Positions 1-5,954 of a DNA stretch of 9,189 nt are shown here, piece after piece. The stretch's first letter is position 1. Every line of letters begins with the position of its first letter. This stretch comes from Pirellulaceae bacterium (lineage in GTDB: Bacteria; Planctomycetota; Planctomycetia; Pirellulales; Pirellulaceae), in NCBI GenBank assembly GCA_020846515.1, contig JADLDX010000050.1, forward strand, positions 1 through 9,189, read 5' to 3'. The position numbers were made by a program, and so were the translations under genes. The notes below the pieces were generated by a model. It saw nothing but the letters and a program-made list of their open reading frames with translations, made no database searches and had not been told where the DNA came from.

Positions 1-541
1 CATTGAGGATATGGCTGAACTCGTGCGCGATCACGCCTTGCAATTGATCTCGTGAGAGCGTGTTGATAGCCCCGCGTGTGACACCAATCACTGCGTTTTG
101 CGGAGTTGTGCCAGCCGCAAATGCATTGATGCCTGTTTCATCATCCATGACGTAAACCGGCGGGACCGGTGTGCCGGATGCGAGGGCCATTTCTTCGACA
201 ACGTTTAGCAACACTCGCTCGCCCAGGTCGCGCGTATTGGACGAAAGTTCTCGTCCCCCCAACGACACCGCCACTTGTTCGCCACTGCCGCTGATCTGCC
301 AAATCTTATACAAACTGCCCGAGGTGATGATCAGCAAGGTGGCAGCGGTGACTGCGGCAAACAACTCGGGAATCCACAGACGTAGTTGGAATTCCTCGTT
401 TTGTTTGGATTCAATCAGCGTAATGATCCCGACGGCTGCGAAATACACAGACAAGATCACCATAACCACTGCGATCACGAAATAGACCACCAACCAAATG
501 GTGCCACGTCGAGCTCGCTCCTGGTGTTCGAAAAAATCCAC
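1..541 (-). CDS. M48 family zinc metalloprotease, N-terminal part (runs off left edge)
   Basis: This is the first 180 codons of a membrane-bound M48 (HtpX/Ste24-like) peptidase, a family that cleaves membrane or secreted proteins. Translation of the minus strand gives a start MDFFEHQERARR, two hydrophobic segments at about residues 14-43 and 57-80, and then a soluble stretch that ends in the zinc motif HEFSH at residues 173-177, preceded by GVIA. The conserved stretch FAAGTTPQNAVIGVTRG at 141-157 also fits M48. The rest of the catalytic domain, including the third zinc ligand, lies beyond base 1. I chose GTG at 541-539 because a TAG lies 20 codons upstream in frame, no ATG lies between them, and MDFFEHQ resembles planctomycete M48 starts. 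AGAGAG sits about 10 bases upstream. It lies downstream of lemA on the same strand, a pairing that recurs in bacteria and suggests a shared envelope role. Confidence 0.9.
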   Translation of the reverse strand, partial: MDFFEHQERARRGTIWLVVYFVIAVVMVILSVYFAAVGIITLIESKQNEEFQLRLWIPELFAAVTAATLLIITSGSLYKIWQISGSGEQVAVSLGGRELSSNTRDLGERVLLNVVEEMALASGTPVPPVYVMDDETGINAFAAGTTPQNAVIGVTRGAINTLSRDQLQGVIAHEFSHILN

Positions 542-862
542 AGTCGTGTACTCTCTGAATGGATGAAGTATCTAGCGCCATGGCGGGCGCCCACGCTCAT
601 CAATGCTCGGCATTCGCTTCGCACGCCCCGACCCGCCTGAGCTACGCCGCGCTGGGCGACGCTTCGAAACTGCGCCGGGCAAGGTGAGAACTAACTCGTC
701 AGCTGCGAAGCAGACGAACAGGCCAAGCAGTCTATTAGGCCAAGCAGGCTAAGCAGGCGAAAGCAGTGGGTGGGGCGACCAGCGTTGCGTCTTCGGCGAG
801 AGACGCCCGGGGCCGCTCCCTGTGCGACCCTTGCCACTTGCAGCATCGGCTGTTGTCGTGAG
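542..862. other. 321-base spacer between lemA and the M48 gene
   Basis: I found no convincing gene here. The spacer holds a cluster of short degenerate repeats (705-766) and a small stem, GCGTCT at 787-792 pairing with AGACGC at 801-806 across an 8-base loop. The stem has no T tract on either strand, so it is a poor terminator. I saw no clear promoter for the M48 gene, so it may be read through from lemA. The open frames across this stretch have no recognisable protein content. Confidence 0.5.
705..766. repeat. Cluster of degenerate GGC-AAGCAG repeats
   Basis: AGGCCAAGCAG occurs twice exactly (720-730 and 737-747). It is followed by AGGCTAAGCAG (746-756) and flanked by looser copies, GCGAAGCAG (705-713) and GCGAAAGCAG (757-766). 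The units are 9-11 bases, irregularly spaced and non-coding, so this looks like slippage-generated simple sequence and not a regulatory array. Confidence 0.6.
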
Positions 863-1468
863 CTAGAACTGGACCTTGACCGCTTCGCGTTGTTCGGGCG
901 CTGTAACTTCGAACAGGGTGGCACGTTGAAATCCACCGAAACCGGCCACGAGCAATCCGGGGAAAGTTTCGATGGCTGTGTTGAAGACCATGACCGCATC
1001 GTTGTAGGCCTGGCGAGCAAAGGCTACTTTGTTTTCGGTGCTGGAGAGCTCTTCCTGAAGCGAGAGCATGTTTTGGTTGGCTTTGAGATCTGGATAAGCT
1101 TCGGCCAGTCCCAAAAACTTGGTCATCGATCCAGCCAACGCTGTTTCGGCGGTGGATAAGCCTTGCATGGCTGCGGCATTACCAGGACTGGCCGCGGCAG
1201 CCTGGCCCGCGCTAAATGCGGCGTTGCGCGCCTTGATGACGGCTTCCAGCGTTTCACGTTCATGCTTCATGAAACCTTTAGCCACCTCGACCAAATTGGG
1301 TATCAGTTCATACCTGCGTTTCAATTGCACATCGATCTGGGCAAAGGCGTTTTCGAATCGATTCTTCAGCGTGACCAGGTTGTTGTAAAGCGAAACACCA
1401 TACAGTAGCGCCAGGACCACAAACGTGCCCATGGCGATGAGCACAATCAAGCCACTTGATAGATTCAT
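863..1468 (-). CDS. lemA: LemA family membrane-anchored protein
   Basis: This 201-residue protein has the LemA layout: a short N-terminus, one membrane anchor at about residues 6-29, then a long helical domain. The family signature is clear from YNNLVTLKNRFENAFAQIDV (28-47), followed by QLKRRYELIPNLVEVAKGFMKHE, and by the C-terminal run AYPDLKANQNMLSLQEELS, TENKVAFARQAYND and VMVFNTAIETFPG. The length is normal for the family. Its biochemical role is not settled; it is often found beside M48 or TPM-domain genes, and here the M48 gene is next downstream on the same strand. ATG at 1468 is chosen because it puts the anchor at the N-terminus, with AGGA about 11 bases upstream and a strong promoter (1526-1554) about 60 bases upstream. 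The family call is firm; the partnership with the protease is inferred from context. Confidence 0.95.
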   Translation of the reverse strand: MNLSSGLIVLIAMGTFVVLALLYGVSLYNNLVTLKNRFENAFAQIDVQLKRRYELIPNLVEVAKGFMKHERETLEAVIKARNAAFSAGQAAAASPGNAAAMQGLSTAETALAGSMTKFLGLAEAYPDLKANQNMLSLQEELSSTENKVAFARQAYNDAVMVFNTAIETFPGLLVAGFGGFQRATLFEVTAPEQREAVKVQF

Positions 1469-1525
1469 TTATGCGTAAGTCCTGGAAATTGCGTGTGGTT
1501 ACGAACCTCGGTCACCGGGCGGTTC

Positions 1526-1554
1526 AGAATAGCCGTCATACCCCCCATCGTCAA
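1526..1554 (-). promoter_or_regulatory. Predicted sigma70-type promoter of lemA
   Basis: On the minus strand TTGACG (1554-1549) and TATTCT (1531-1526) are separated by exactly 17 bases. They match the -35 consensus at 5 of 6 positions and the -10 at 4 of 6. Transcription would begin near 1519, giving a leader of about 50 bases. The position just upstream of lemA and the exact spacing support it, but it is a motif prediction only. Confidence 0.6.
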
Positions 1555-1558
1555 ACGC

Positions 1559-1577
1559 CTAGCCACTAATTGGCTAG
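1559..1577. promoter_or_regulatory. 7-bp dyad just upstream of the lemA -35 element
   Basis: CTAGCCA and TGGCTAG form a perfect inverted repeat around CTAAT. The dyad lies 4 bases beyond the -35 box of the predicted lemA promoter, a place where regulators often bind. A direct repeat GTGTGGTTAC also flanks the promoter region (1493-1502 and 1586-1595). It could be an operator or a chance palindrome; there is no T tract to make it a terminator. Confidence 0.35.
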
Positions 1578-1668
1578 AGTCACTTGTGTGGTTACTCTGA
1601 AGTTGCCTTGGAAGAGAATTTCCAGTAGCCGCCTGGGTGGGACTGGGGCGTTGTCGGTCAATTACGAC

Positions 1669-1697
1669 TTGTGGCCCACTTCGACTACCGTTAGAAT
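1669..1697 (+). promoter_or_regulatory. Predicted promoter of the rpmI-rplT genes
   Basis: TTGTGG (1669-1674) and TAGAAT (1692-1697) lie 17 bases apart. The -10 matches TATAAT at 5 of 6 positions. Transcription would start near 1704, giving a leader of about 60 bases before rpmI. It is divergent from the lemA promoter, and no upstream gene on this strand could supply read-through within the window. Confidence 0.5.
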
Positions 1698-1764
1698 CCG
1701 GCGTTTTCCGATAAAGTGGTCATTTTCACCAGCAGCGGCTAGGTCCGATGGGAGCGAATTGGCA

Positions 1765-1968
1765 ATGCCCAAGATGAAAACGCACAAGGGAACCAAGAAA
1801 CGGTTCCGCCTGACCGCCAATGGCAAGGTAAAGCACCGCGGAGCGGGCACTAGCCACTTGGCCGTCCGTATGAGCAACAAACGCAAGCGAAATCTACGCG
1901 GTACGCGAGTGCTTGACACTCCCTTTACCCGTATGATTCACGACGCGCTGCGTCACAACAGCTACTAG
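1765..1968 (+). CDS. rpmI: 50S ribosomal protein L35
   Basis: This is a 67-residue, strongly basic protein of the large ribosomal subunit. It starts MPKMKTHKGTKKRFRLTANG and continues with KVKHRGAGTSHLAVRMSNKRKR, the standard L35 pattern; the length is also standard. The frame stays open upstream to base 1570, but that extension has no L35 similarity and contains the predicted promoter, so ATG 1765 is the start. GGGAG (1750-1754) lies 10 bases before it. The next gene, rplT, follows on the same strand, but after an unusually long 185-base spacer. infC, often directly upstream of rpmI in other bacteria, is absent; the upstream neighbour is the divergent lemA. Confidence 0.97.
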   Translation: MPKMKTHKGTKKRFRLTANGKVKHRGAGTSHLAVRMSNKRKRNLRGTRVLDTPFTRMIHDALRHNSY

Positions 1969-2153
1969 AGAGCTACGAAAGTAATTTTGTCGGGGAAACA
2001 TTTATAGTCCAGTTACCTGGGTGACAACTCTGCCATGGCGGGTCAGCTTGAACCGTATTCAAGTTTCCCCCACTTTAGCTGCTGTTCTGCTAGCTTTACG
2101 CTCAGAACACCGCCGGCAGGACCTGAGGTAAACAGTTTGAAAGATCCTGTTCC
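1969..2153 (+). promoter_or_regulatory. Structured rpmI-rplT spacer, candidate L20-responsive leader
   Basis: GGGGAAAC (1992-1999) pairs perfectly with GTTTCCCC (2063-2070). Inside this 8-bp helix lie GTTAC-CTGG-GTGAC (about 2012-2025), the palindrome GCCATGGC, and TTGAA-CCGTA-TTCAA (2048-2062), which directly abuts the closing strand, so the whole can form a multi-branched junction. Downstream, TGTTCTG (2083-2089) pairs with CAGAACA (2103-2109) and contains an inner AGC/GCT stem. Near the start codon two mutually exclusive stems are possible: CAGGA (2117-2121) with TCCTG (2145-2149), or AACAG (2131-2135) with CTGTT (2147-2151). Both loop out the weak ribosome-binding site GAAAGA (2139-2144). 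L20 is known to repress its own operon in E. coli and Bacillus by binding mRNA. A similar role here is inference. Confidence 0.5.
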
Positions 2154-2510
2154 ATGAGAACACGTAAGGGTGCCGCACGGCGCCAGGCCAACAAGCGCAT
2201 TCTGAAGCGCGCCTCGGGTTTTGTGGGCGGTCGTCGCAGACTTCTGCGAACTGCTAAAGAAACGCTGGTTCGAGCTGGTGTATTTGCCTTTCGTGACCGT
2301 CGGGCCAAGAAACGTCAGTTCCGTCGCTTGTGGATCATCCGCATCTCGGCGGCCTGTACCCAGCACGACATTCGCTACAGCCAGTTTATCCACGGCTTGA
2401 TCAAGGCCAATATTCAGTTGGATCGCAAGCAACTGTCGGAAATGGCCATTAACGATCCAGCCGGTTTCACCGCTGTGGTCGAAAAGGTCAAAGCCGTCTT
2501 GGCTGCCTAG
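2154..2510 (+). CDS. rplT: 50S ribosomal protein L20
   Basis: This 118-residue basic protein binds 23S rRNA early in large-subunit assembly. It shows the L20 signature throughout: MRTRKGAARRQANKRILKRA at the N-terminus, GFVGGRRRLLRTAKETLVRA (22-41), then FRDRRAKKRQFRRLWIIRI, and a C-terminal globular part with YSQFIHGLIKANIQLDRK and LSEMAINDPAGF. The length is normal. The ATG gives exactly the family's N-terminus. Only weak ribosome-binding signals precede it: GAAAGA 9 bases upstream, and GAGG (2125-2128), which is too far unless an intervening stem folds. L20 in other bacteria represses translation of its own operon, and the structured 185-base leader here is a natural place for such control. 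Confidence 0.97.
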   Translation: MRTRKGAARRQANKRILKRASGFVGGRRRLLRTAKETLVRAGVFAFRDRRAKKRQFRRLWIIRISAACTQHDIRYSQFIHGLIKANIQLDRKQLSEMAINDPAGFTAVVEKVKAVLAA

Positions 2511-2542
2511 TGATCGTTTAGCGATTGCTTGGTCGATCGAGA

Positions 2543-2570
2543 CCGCATCGTTTATGCCGCATCGTTTATG
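2543..2570. repeat. Perfect 14-bp tandem duplication
   Basis: CCGCATCGTTTATG occurs twice head to tail, at 2543-2556 and 2557-2570, 32 bases after the rplT stop. It lies outside any gene and looks like a recent slippage duplication. Confidence 0.85.
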
Positions 2571-2587
2571 AAGTGTGATGCTAGTTG

Positions 2588-2660
2588 TCGCTGGTCGGCG
2601 CGAGTGGCTTGGCCCTTAGGGGTTAGCTGATTCTCGCGCGTGCACCAGCGATACTATTTT
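2588..2660 (+). terminator. Long hairpin with T-rich tail after rplT (terminator or attenuator)
   Basis: TCGCTGGT (2588-2595) pairs perfectly with ACCAGCGA (2644-2651). After a small internal loop, GCGCGAG (2598-2604) pairs perfectly with CTCGCGC (2633-2639), and inside that GGCT (2606-2609) and AGCT (2625-2628) close over a CCC/GGG stem. Together this is a 64-nt nearly continuous hairpin. It is followed by TACTATTTT, a moderate T-rich run. It would fit termination of the rpmI-rplT transcript or attenuation of pheST. The tail is poorer than in a classic intrinsic terminator, so a purely structural role is possible. Confidence 0.6.
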
Positions 2661-2785
2661 GTCCGTCCATAGATGTCCTCCAGATGCCGGCTCCGTTCTT
2701 GAATGTCGAGACGTTCGCTATCCAGCAATGTCAAGCAACGCGGTGACTGCTTCGTCGATTGAATTGGCCATTTTAGAGAAATTCG

Positions 2786-3850
2786 ATGGATCTGGACCAG
2801 CTCGTCCAAACACTCGAACGCTTAGCGCTGGACGCTGAGGCCGCCTTGGCAGCGGCCCATGATGCTGCTGCCCTGGAAGCGGCACGCGTTCAATTCGCCG
2901 GGGCCCGCAGTGGGCAATTAAAGACCCTGCAAAAAGAAGTTGGTACTTTGCCAGCGGATTCCAAGCGGGCCGGCTACGTCAAGTTCAATGAAGTCAAAGA
3001 TCGCATCCAGGCCGCCTTGGACGCGGCCGCGGCACGGGTTGAATCTGGTGCCGATGCCGCCATACCTGCCGGGCTAGATCCGACGCTTCCGGGTGTGCGC
3101 CGTCGCTTGGGACATGTCCACCCGATCACGCAGACGATCGAGCATCTCAAACAAATCATGGCCCGCTTGGGATTCGAAGTTGTCGAAGGTCCCGAGGTCG
3201 AAGATACCTGGCACAATTTCGTAGCTTTGAATATTCCGGAAGATCACCCGGCCCGCGATCCACTGGATAATTTCTTCCTGGCTTGTGCTGGCAAACTAGC
3301 TGACGATAAGGGCGCAGCCGCACGGACGCCGGCGATTGATCCAACGGCTCCTGATGCACGACTCATGCGCAGTCAGACCAGTACAGTGCAAATCCGCGTG
3401 ATGGAGAAGTCTGCACCGCCGGTGCGCATTATCTCGCTTGGGCGAGTTTATCGACCCGACCCACCGGATCAAACTCACTTTCCGATGTTCCATCAGATGG
3501 AAGGTCTGTGGATCGATCGATCGGTAACGATGGCCCAGCTCAAGAGCGTGCTCCGCATGTTCGCTACGAATTACTTGGGCGCTGACGTGTCGATTCGCTT
3601 TCGTCCCAGCTTTTTTCCGTTCACCGAACCGAGCGTTGAAGCCGATTTCTCCTGGAAGGGAAAGTGGATCGAGTTCGGTGGTGCAGGCATGGTGGATCCC
3701 AACGTGCTGCGAGCCGTGGGGTACGATCCGGAAGAGGTTACAGGCTTTGCGTTCGGCTTAGGCGTTGAACGCTTGTGCATGGGCCGTCATCGCATTGAAG
3801 ATATTCGCGATCTGTTCCGCAACGACGTTCGTTTTCTGGAACAGTTCTAA
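2786..3850 (+). CDS. pheS: Phenylalanine-tRNA ligase alpha subunit
   Basis: This is the catalytic subunit of the cytoplasmic alpha2-beta2 enzyme that attaches phenylalanine to tRNA-Phe. The 354 residues begin with a helical coiled-coil arm for tRNA binding (about 1-90). The class II core follows: [20 protein letters not shown] (112-131), [11 protein letters not shown] (154-164), motif 2 in [20 protein letters not shown] (219-238), [12 protein letters not shown] (272-283), and motif 3 [11 protein letters not shown] (320-330). A322 falls where E. coli has Ala294, the residue that sets pocket size, so normal phenylalanine specificity is expected. Between NFFLA and LMRSQTS there are about 20-25 more residues than in E. 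coli (about 167-192). ATG 2786 gives a typical N-terminus, with a weak AGAGA upstream. pheT follows 31 bases downstream, surely in the same operon. Confidence 0.97.
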   Translation: MDLDQLVQTLERLALDAEAALAAAHDAAALEAARVQFAGARSGQLKTLQKEVGTLPADSKRAGYVKFNEVKDRIQAALDAAAARVESGADAAIPAGLDPTLPGVRRRLGHVHPITQTIEHLKQIMARLGFEVVEGPEVEDTWHNFVALNIPEDHPARDPLDNFFLACAGKLADDKGAAARTPAIDPTAPDARLMRSQTSTVQIRVMEKSAPPVRIISLGRVYRPDPPDQTHFPMFHQMEGLWIDRSVTMAQLKSVLRMFATNYLGADVSIRFRPSFFPFTEPSVEADFSWKGKWIEFGGAGMVDPNVLRAVGYDPEEVTGFAFGLGVERLCMGRHRIEDIRDLFRNDVRFLEQF

Positions 3851-3881
3851 TTGCGGTTTGCTATTGGATGAGGCGAGAGCC

Positions 3882-5909
3882 ATGTTGGTTTGCTGGGAAT
3901 GGCTAGAGCAATATGTTCGTCTGGATGTGAAACCGGATGATCTGGCCGATCGCTTTGCCATGTCTGGCTTGAATCATGAATCCACAACGCAAGTTGGTGG
4001 TGATGTGGTTATCGATCTGGAGGTCACCAGTAACCGTTGCGATTGCCTGGGGCATATCGGTGTGGCGCGTGAGGCTTCCGTATTGCTGGGACAAGGCCTC
4101 TGTTTGCCGCCAGCTATTGTCAAAGAAGATCCGGCGCTCAAGGCCAGTGATTTAATTCAAGTTGAGAACCGATTTGCTGAGGCTTGTCCTCGATACACAG
4201 CCCGCGTTCTCCAAGGTGTGAAGATTGGTCCAAGTCCCGAGTGGTTGGTGCGTCGATTGTCGGCCATTGGCATCAACAGCGTGAACAACGTGGTGGACGT
4301 GACCAACTACGTCATGATGGAGTGCGGACAGCCACTGCATGCGTTCGATTTAGATCAGATTCAGGGTCGAAAAATCATCGTGCGTCCCGCGGCGAAGGAC
4401 GAGAAGTTTTTGGCCATCGATCACCACACGTATGAACTTGATGAGCAAACCGTTGTCATTGCCGATGCCCAGCGCGCCGTCGCGCTCGGGGGCGTCATGG
4501 GTGGTGCGGAAAGCGAAGTATCCGATAGCACCACGAATTTGTTGATCGAGGCCGCATCATTTGAGCCGCTGGCTATTCGTCGTACTGCACGCCGACTCAA
4601 ATTGCACAGCCCTTCCTCCTTTCGTTTTGAACGTCGCCCCGATCCGGCCGGTCTGGACTGGGCGTCGCGTCGCTGTTGCGAACTGATCTTGCAAGTGGCC
4701 GGTGGCAAACTGGCCAGCGGGGTAGTGGACACTGGCGCGAATCATCCCCAGCTTGAACCGATCGTATTCCGACTGAATCAACTGCTGCGAGTTCTGGGTA
4801 TAACCATTCCCACGTCCGAAGTCGTGCGTATCTTGAGTTCATTAGGTTGCGAAGTCAGCGCTCTGGACGCAGATACTTTGCGCGTGATCGCGCCGTCATG
4901 GCGGCGCGACGTCACGCGCGAGATTGACTTGATTGAGGAAGTGGCTCGCATCTACGGTTATGACCAGATACCGGAAGATGCGGTAGTGCCTTTGACCGTG
5001 GCCCCCACCAGGCCTAAAGACATCGTGCTCGGTCGTGTGCGGCAAGTGTTGAGTGCTTATGGAGTTGACGAAGCGATTACGCCCAGTGTTGTTCCTGCCC
5101 ATCAGGATGCGTGCGGCAGCCCCTGGTCAGAGCGTGAGGCTTTGTCGACCGATACACCATTGTTGGAAGGTGCTCGACTGTTGCGTCGGTCACTGCTGCC
5201 TAGCCTGTTGGCCGCTCGCTCTTGGAACCAGACGCAAGCCGGTCGTGATGCCAGCCTGTATGAAGTGGCGAACGTCTATCTCCCAGGCGACGATCAAGCT
5301 GCCTTGCCGATGGAACGCTCGATGTTGGCTCTGGTCACTGGGCAAGACTTGCTGGTTGCCAAAGGCCTGGTGGAAGATATTGCGGCTTCGTGTATGTCGC
5401 GTGAGACAGCGGTGGTATCGGCGGCTTATGATCATCCTTTGTTCCAACGCGGAACAGCCACGCGTTACGACTTAAATGGGCAGTTGTTGGGGTTTGTGGG
5501 CCTGATCAGCAAATCGACTTCCAAAGCCGTGGGCGTAACAGCGTCGACTGCGGTCGCCGAGCTGTCGGTTGAAACGTTGATTGGTGCTTTGGAAGAGATT
5601 CGTCGATCCCAACGCGTCAGCCCTTACCCGTCCATTACGCGCGATTTGAATTTCGTGCTGGACGAGTCCCTGCGTTGGGCACAGTTGGAAAGTATGTGTC
5701 GCACCAGTGGCGGGGCTTTGCTGCAACAGGTTGAGTATCGCGAGACTTATCGCGATGAAAAGAAAGACGGAGCCGGTAAAAAACGAGTGCTCCTATCGCT
5801 GGTCTTTCAAAGTCCCGATCGCACATTAACCAGTGCCGAAGTGGATGCGGCTGTTGGTCAGATTATCGCTGATTGTCAAACCCAGTGCGGCGGTCAGTTA
5901 CTGGGATAA
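3882..5909 (+). CDS. pheT: Phenylalanine-tRNA ligase beta subunit (short form without OB-fold)
   Basis: This is the partner of PheS. It provides the editing site for mischarged tyrosine and contacts tRNA. The 675 residues contain an N-terminal piece with LADRFAMSGL (21-30) and LEVTSNRCDCLGHIGVARE (46-64); the B3/B4 editing domain (about 104-285), with NVVDVTNYVMMECGQPLHAFD and GGVMGGAESEVS; a B5 domain (about 295-372), with RRDVTREIDLIEEVARIYGY; a catalytic-like core; and a C-terminal FDX-ACB anticodon domain (about 583-674, YPSITRDLNFVLDE). SGLNHES runs almost directly into DVVIDLEVTSNR, so the roughly 110-residue OB-fold found here in E. coli PheT (795 residues) is missing. ATG 3882 is chosen over the in-frame extension into pheS because MLVCWEWLEQYV matches PheT starts and GAGG lies 8 bases upstream. 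Confidence 0.96.
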   Translation: MLVCWEWLEQYVRLDVKPDDLADRFAMSGLNHESTTQVGGDVVIDLEVTSNRCDCLGHIGVAREASVLLGQGLCLPPAIVKEDPALKASDLIQVENRFAEACPRYTARVLQGVKIGPSPEWLVRRLSAIGINSVNNVVDVTNYVMMECGQPLHAFDLDQIQGRKIIVRPAAKDEKFLAIDHHTYELDEQTVVIADAQRAVALGGVMGGAESEVSDSTTNLLIEAASFEPLAIRRTARRLKLHSPSSFRFERRPDPAGLDWASRRCCELILQVAGGKLASGVVDTGANHPQLEPIVFRLNQLLRVLGITIPTSEVVRILSSLGCEVSALDADTLRVIAPSWRRDVTREIDLIEEVARIYGYDQIPEDAVVPLTVAPTRPKDIVLGRVRQVLSAYGVDEAITPSVVPAHQDACGSPWSEREALSTDTPLLEGARLLRRSLLPSLLAARSWNQTQAGRDASLYEVANVYLPGDDQAALPMERSMLALVTGQDLLVAKGLVEDIAASCMSRETAVVSAAYDHPLFQRGTATRYDLNGQLLGFVGLISKSTSKAVGVTASTAVAELSVETLIGALEEIRRSQRVSPYPSITRDLNFVLDESLRWAQLESMCRTSGGALLQQVEYRETYRDEKKDGAGKKRVLLSLVFQSPDRTLTSAEVDAAVGQIIADCQTQCGGQLLG

Positions 5910-5910
5910 T
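5902..5910 (+). promoter_or_regulatory. Possible extended -10 element before the epimerase gene
   Basis: TGGGATAAT overlaps the pheT stop codon. It has the TGn prefix and matches TATAAT at 5 of 6 positions. No -35 is visible. Transcription would start near 5917, about 38 bases before the epimerase ATG. It would give the catabolic pair its own promoter separate from pheST, but the evidence is one motif. Confidence 0.25.
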
Positions 5911-5954
5911 GCAGACTGGCCGAGCGACAACCCAACTCGGGAACAGAAGTCTCC

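Larger units (their letters stand above)
2511..2785 (+). other. 275-base spacer between rplT and pheS
   Basis: No gene is seen here. The left half holds a 14-bp tandem duplication and a strong long hairpin, listed separately. The right half (2652-2785) has no feature I can support: no T-box consensus, no phenylalanine-rich leader peptide and no convincing promoter. AGAGA lies about 8 bases before the pheS ATG and is the only ribosome-binding candidate. Confidence 0.5.

Noticed and set aside
628..672. tRNA-like motifs: GTAGCTCAG on the minus strand and TTCGAAA on the plus strand
   Set aside because: The two motifs are on opposite strands, and no cloverleaf with an acceptor stem can be drawn around either.
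705..766. CRISPR-like array
   Set aside because: The units are about 10 bases, irregular, and have no spacers of consistent length; there are no cas genes nearby.
787..806. Intrinsic terminator after lemA
   Set aside because: The 6-bp stem has no T tract on either strand.
1570..1764. N-terminal extension of the rpmI reading frame
   Set aside because: It has no L35 similarity, it would make the protein twice the normal length, and it covers the predicted promoter.
1986..2008. Internal promoter before rplT (TTGTCG and TATAGT)
   Set aside because: The boxes are only 10 bases apart, too close for a sigma70 promoter, and no better -35 lies upstream.
2511..2785. T-box riboswitch or phenylalanine leader peptide before pheS
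   Set aside because: I see no T-box consensus. The small ATG frames, for example MPHRL then stop, contain no run of phenylalanine codons.
3765..3881. Longer pheT start that overlaps pheS
   Set aside because: The extra 39 residues have no PheT character. ATG 3882 gives the family N-terminus and has GAGG upstream.
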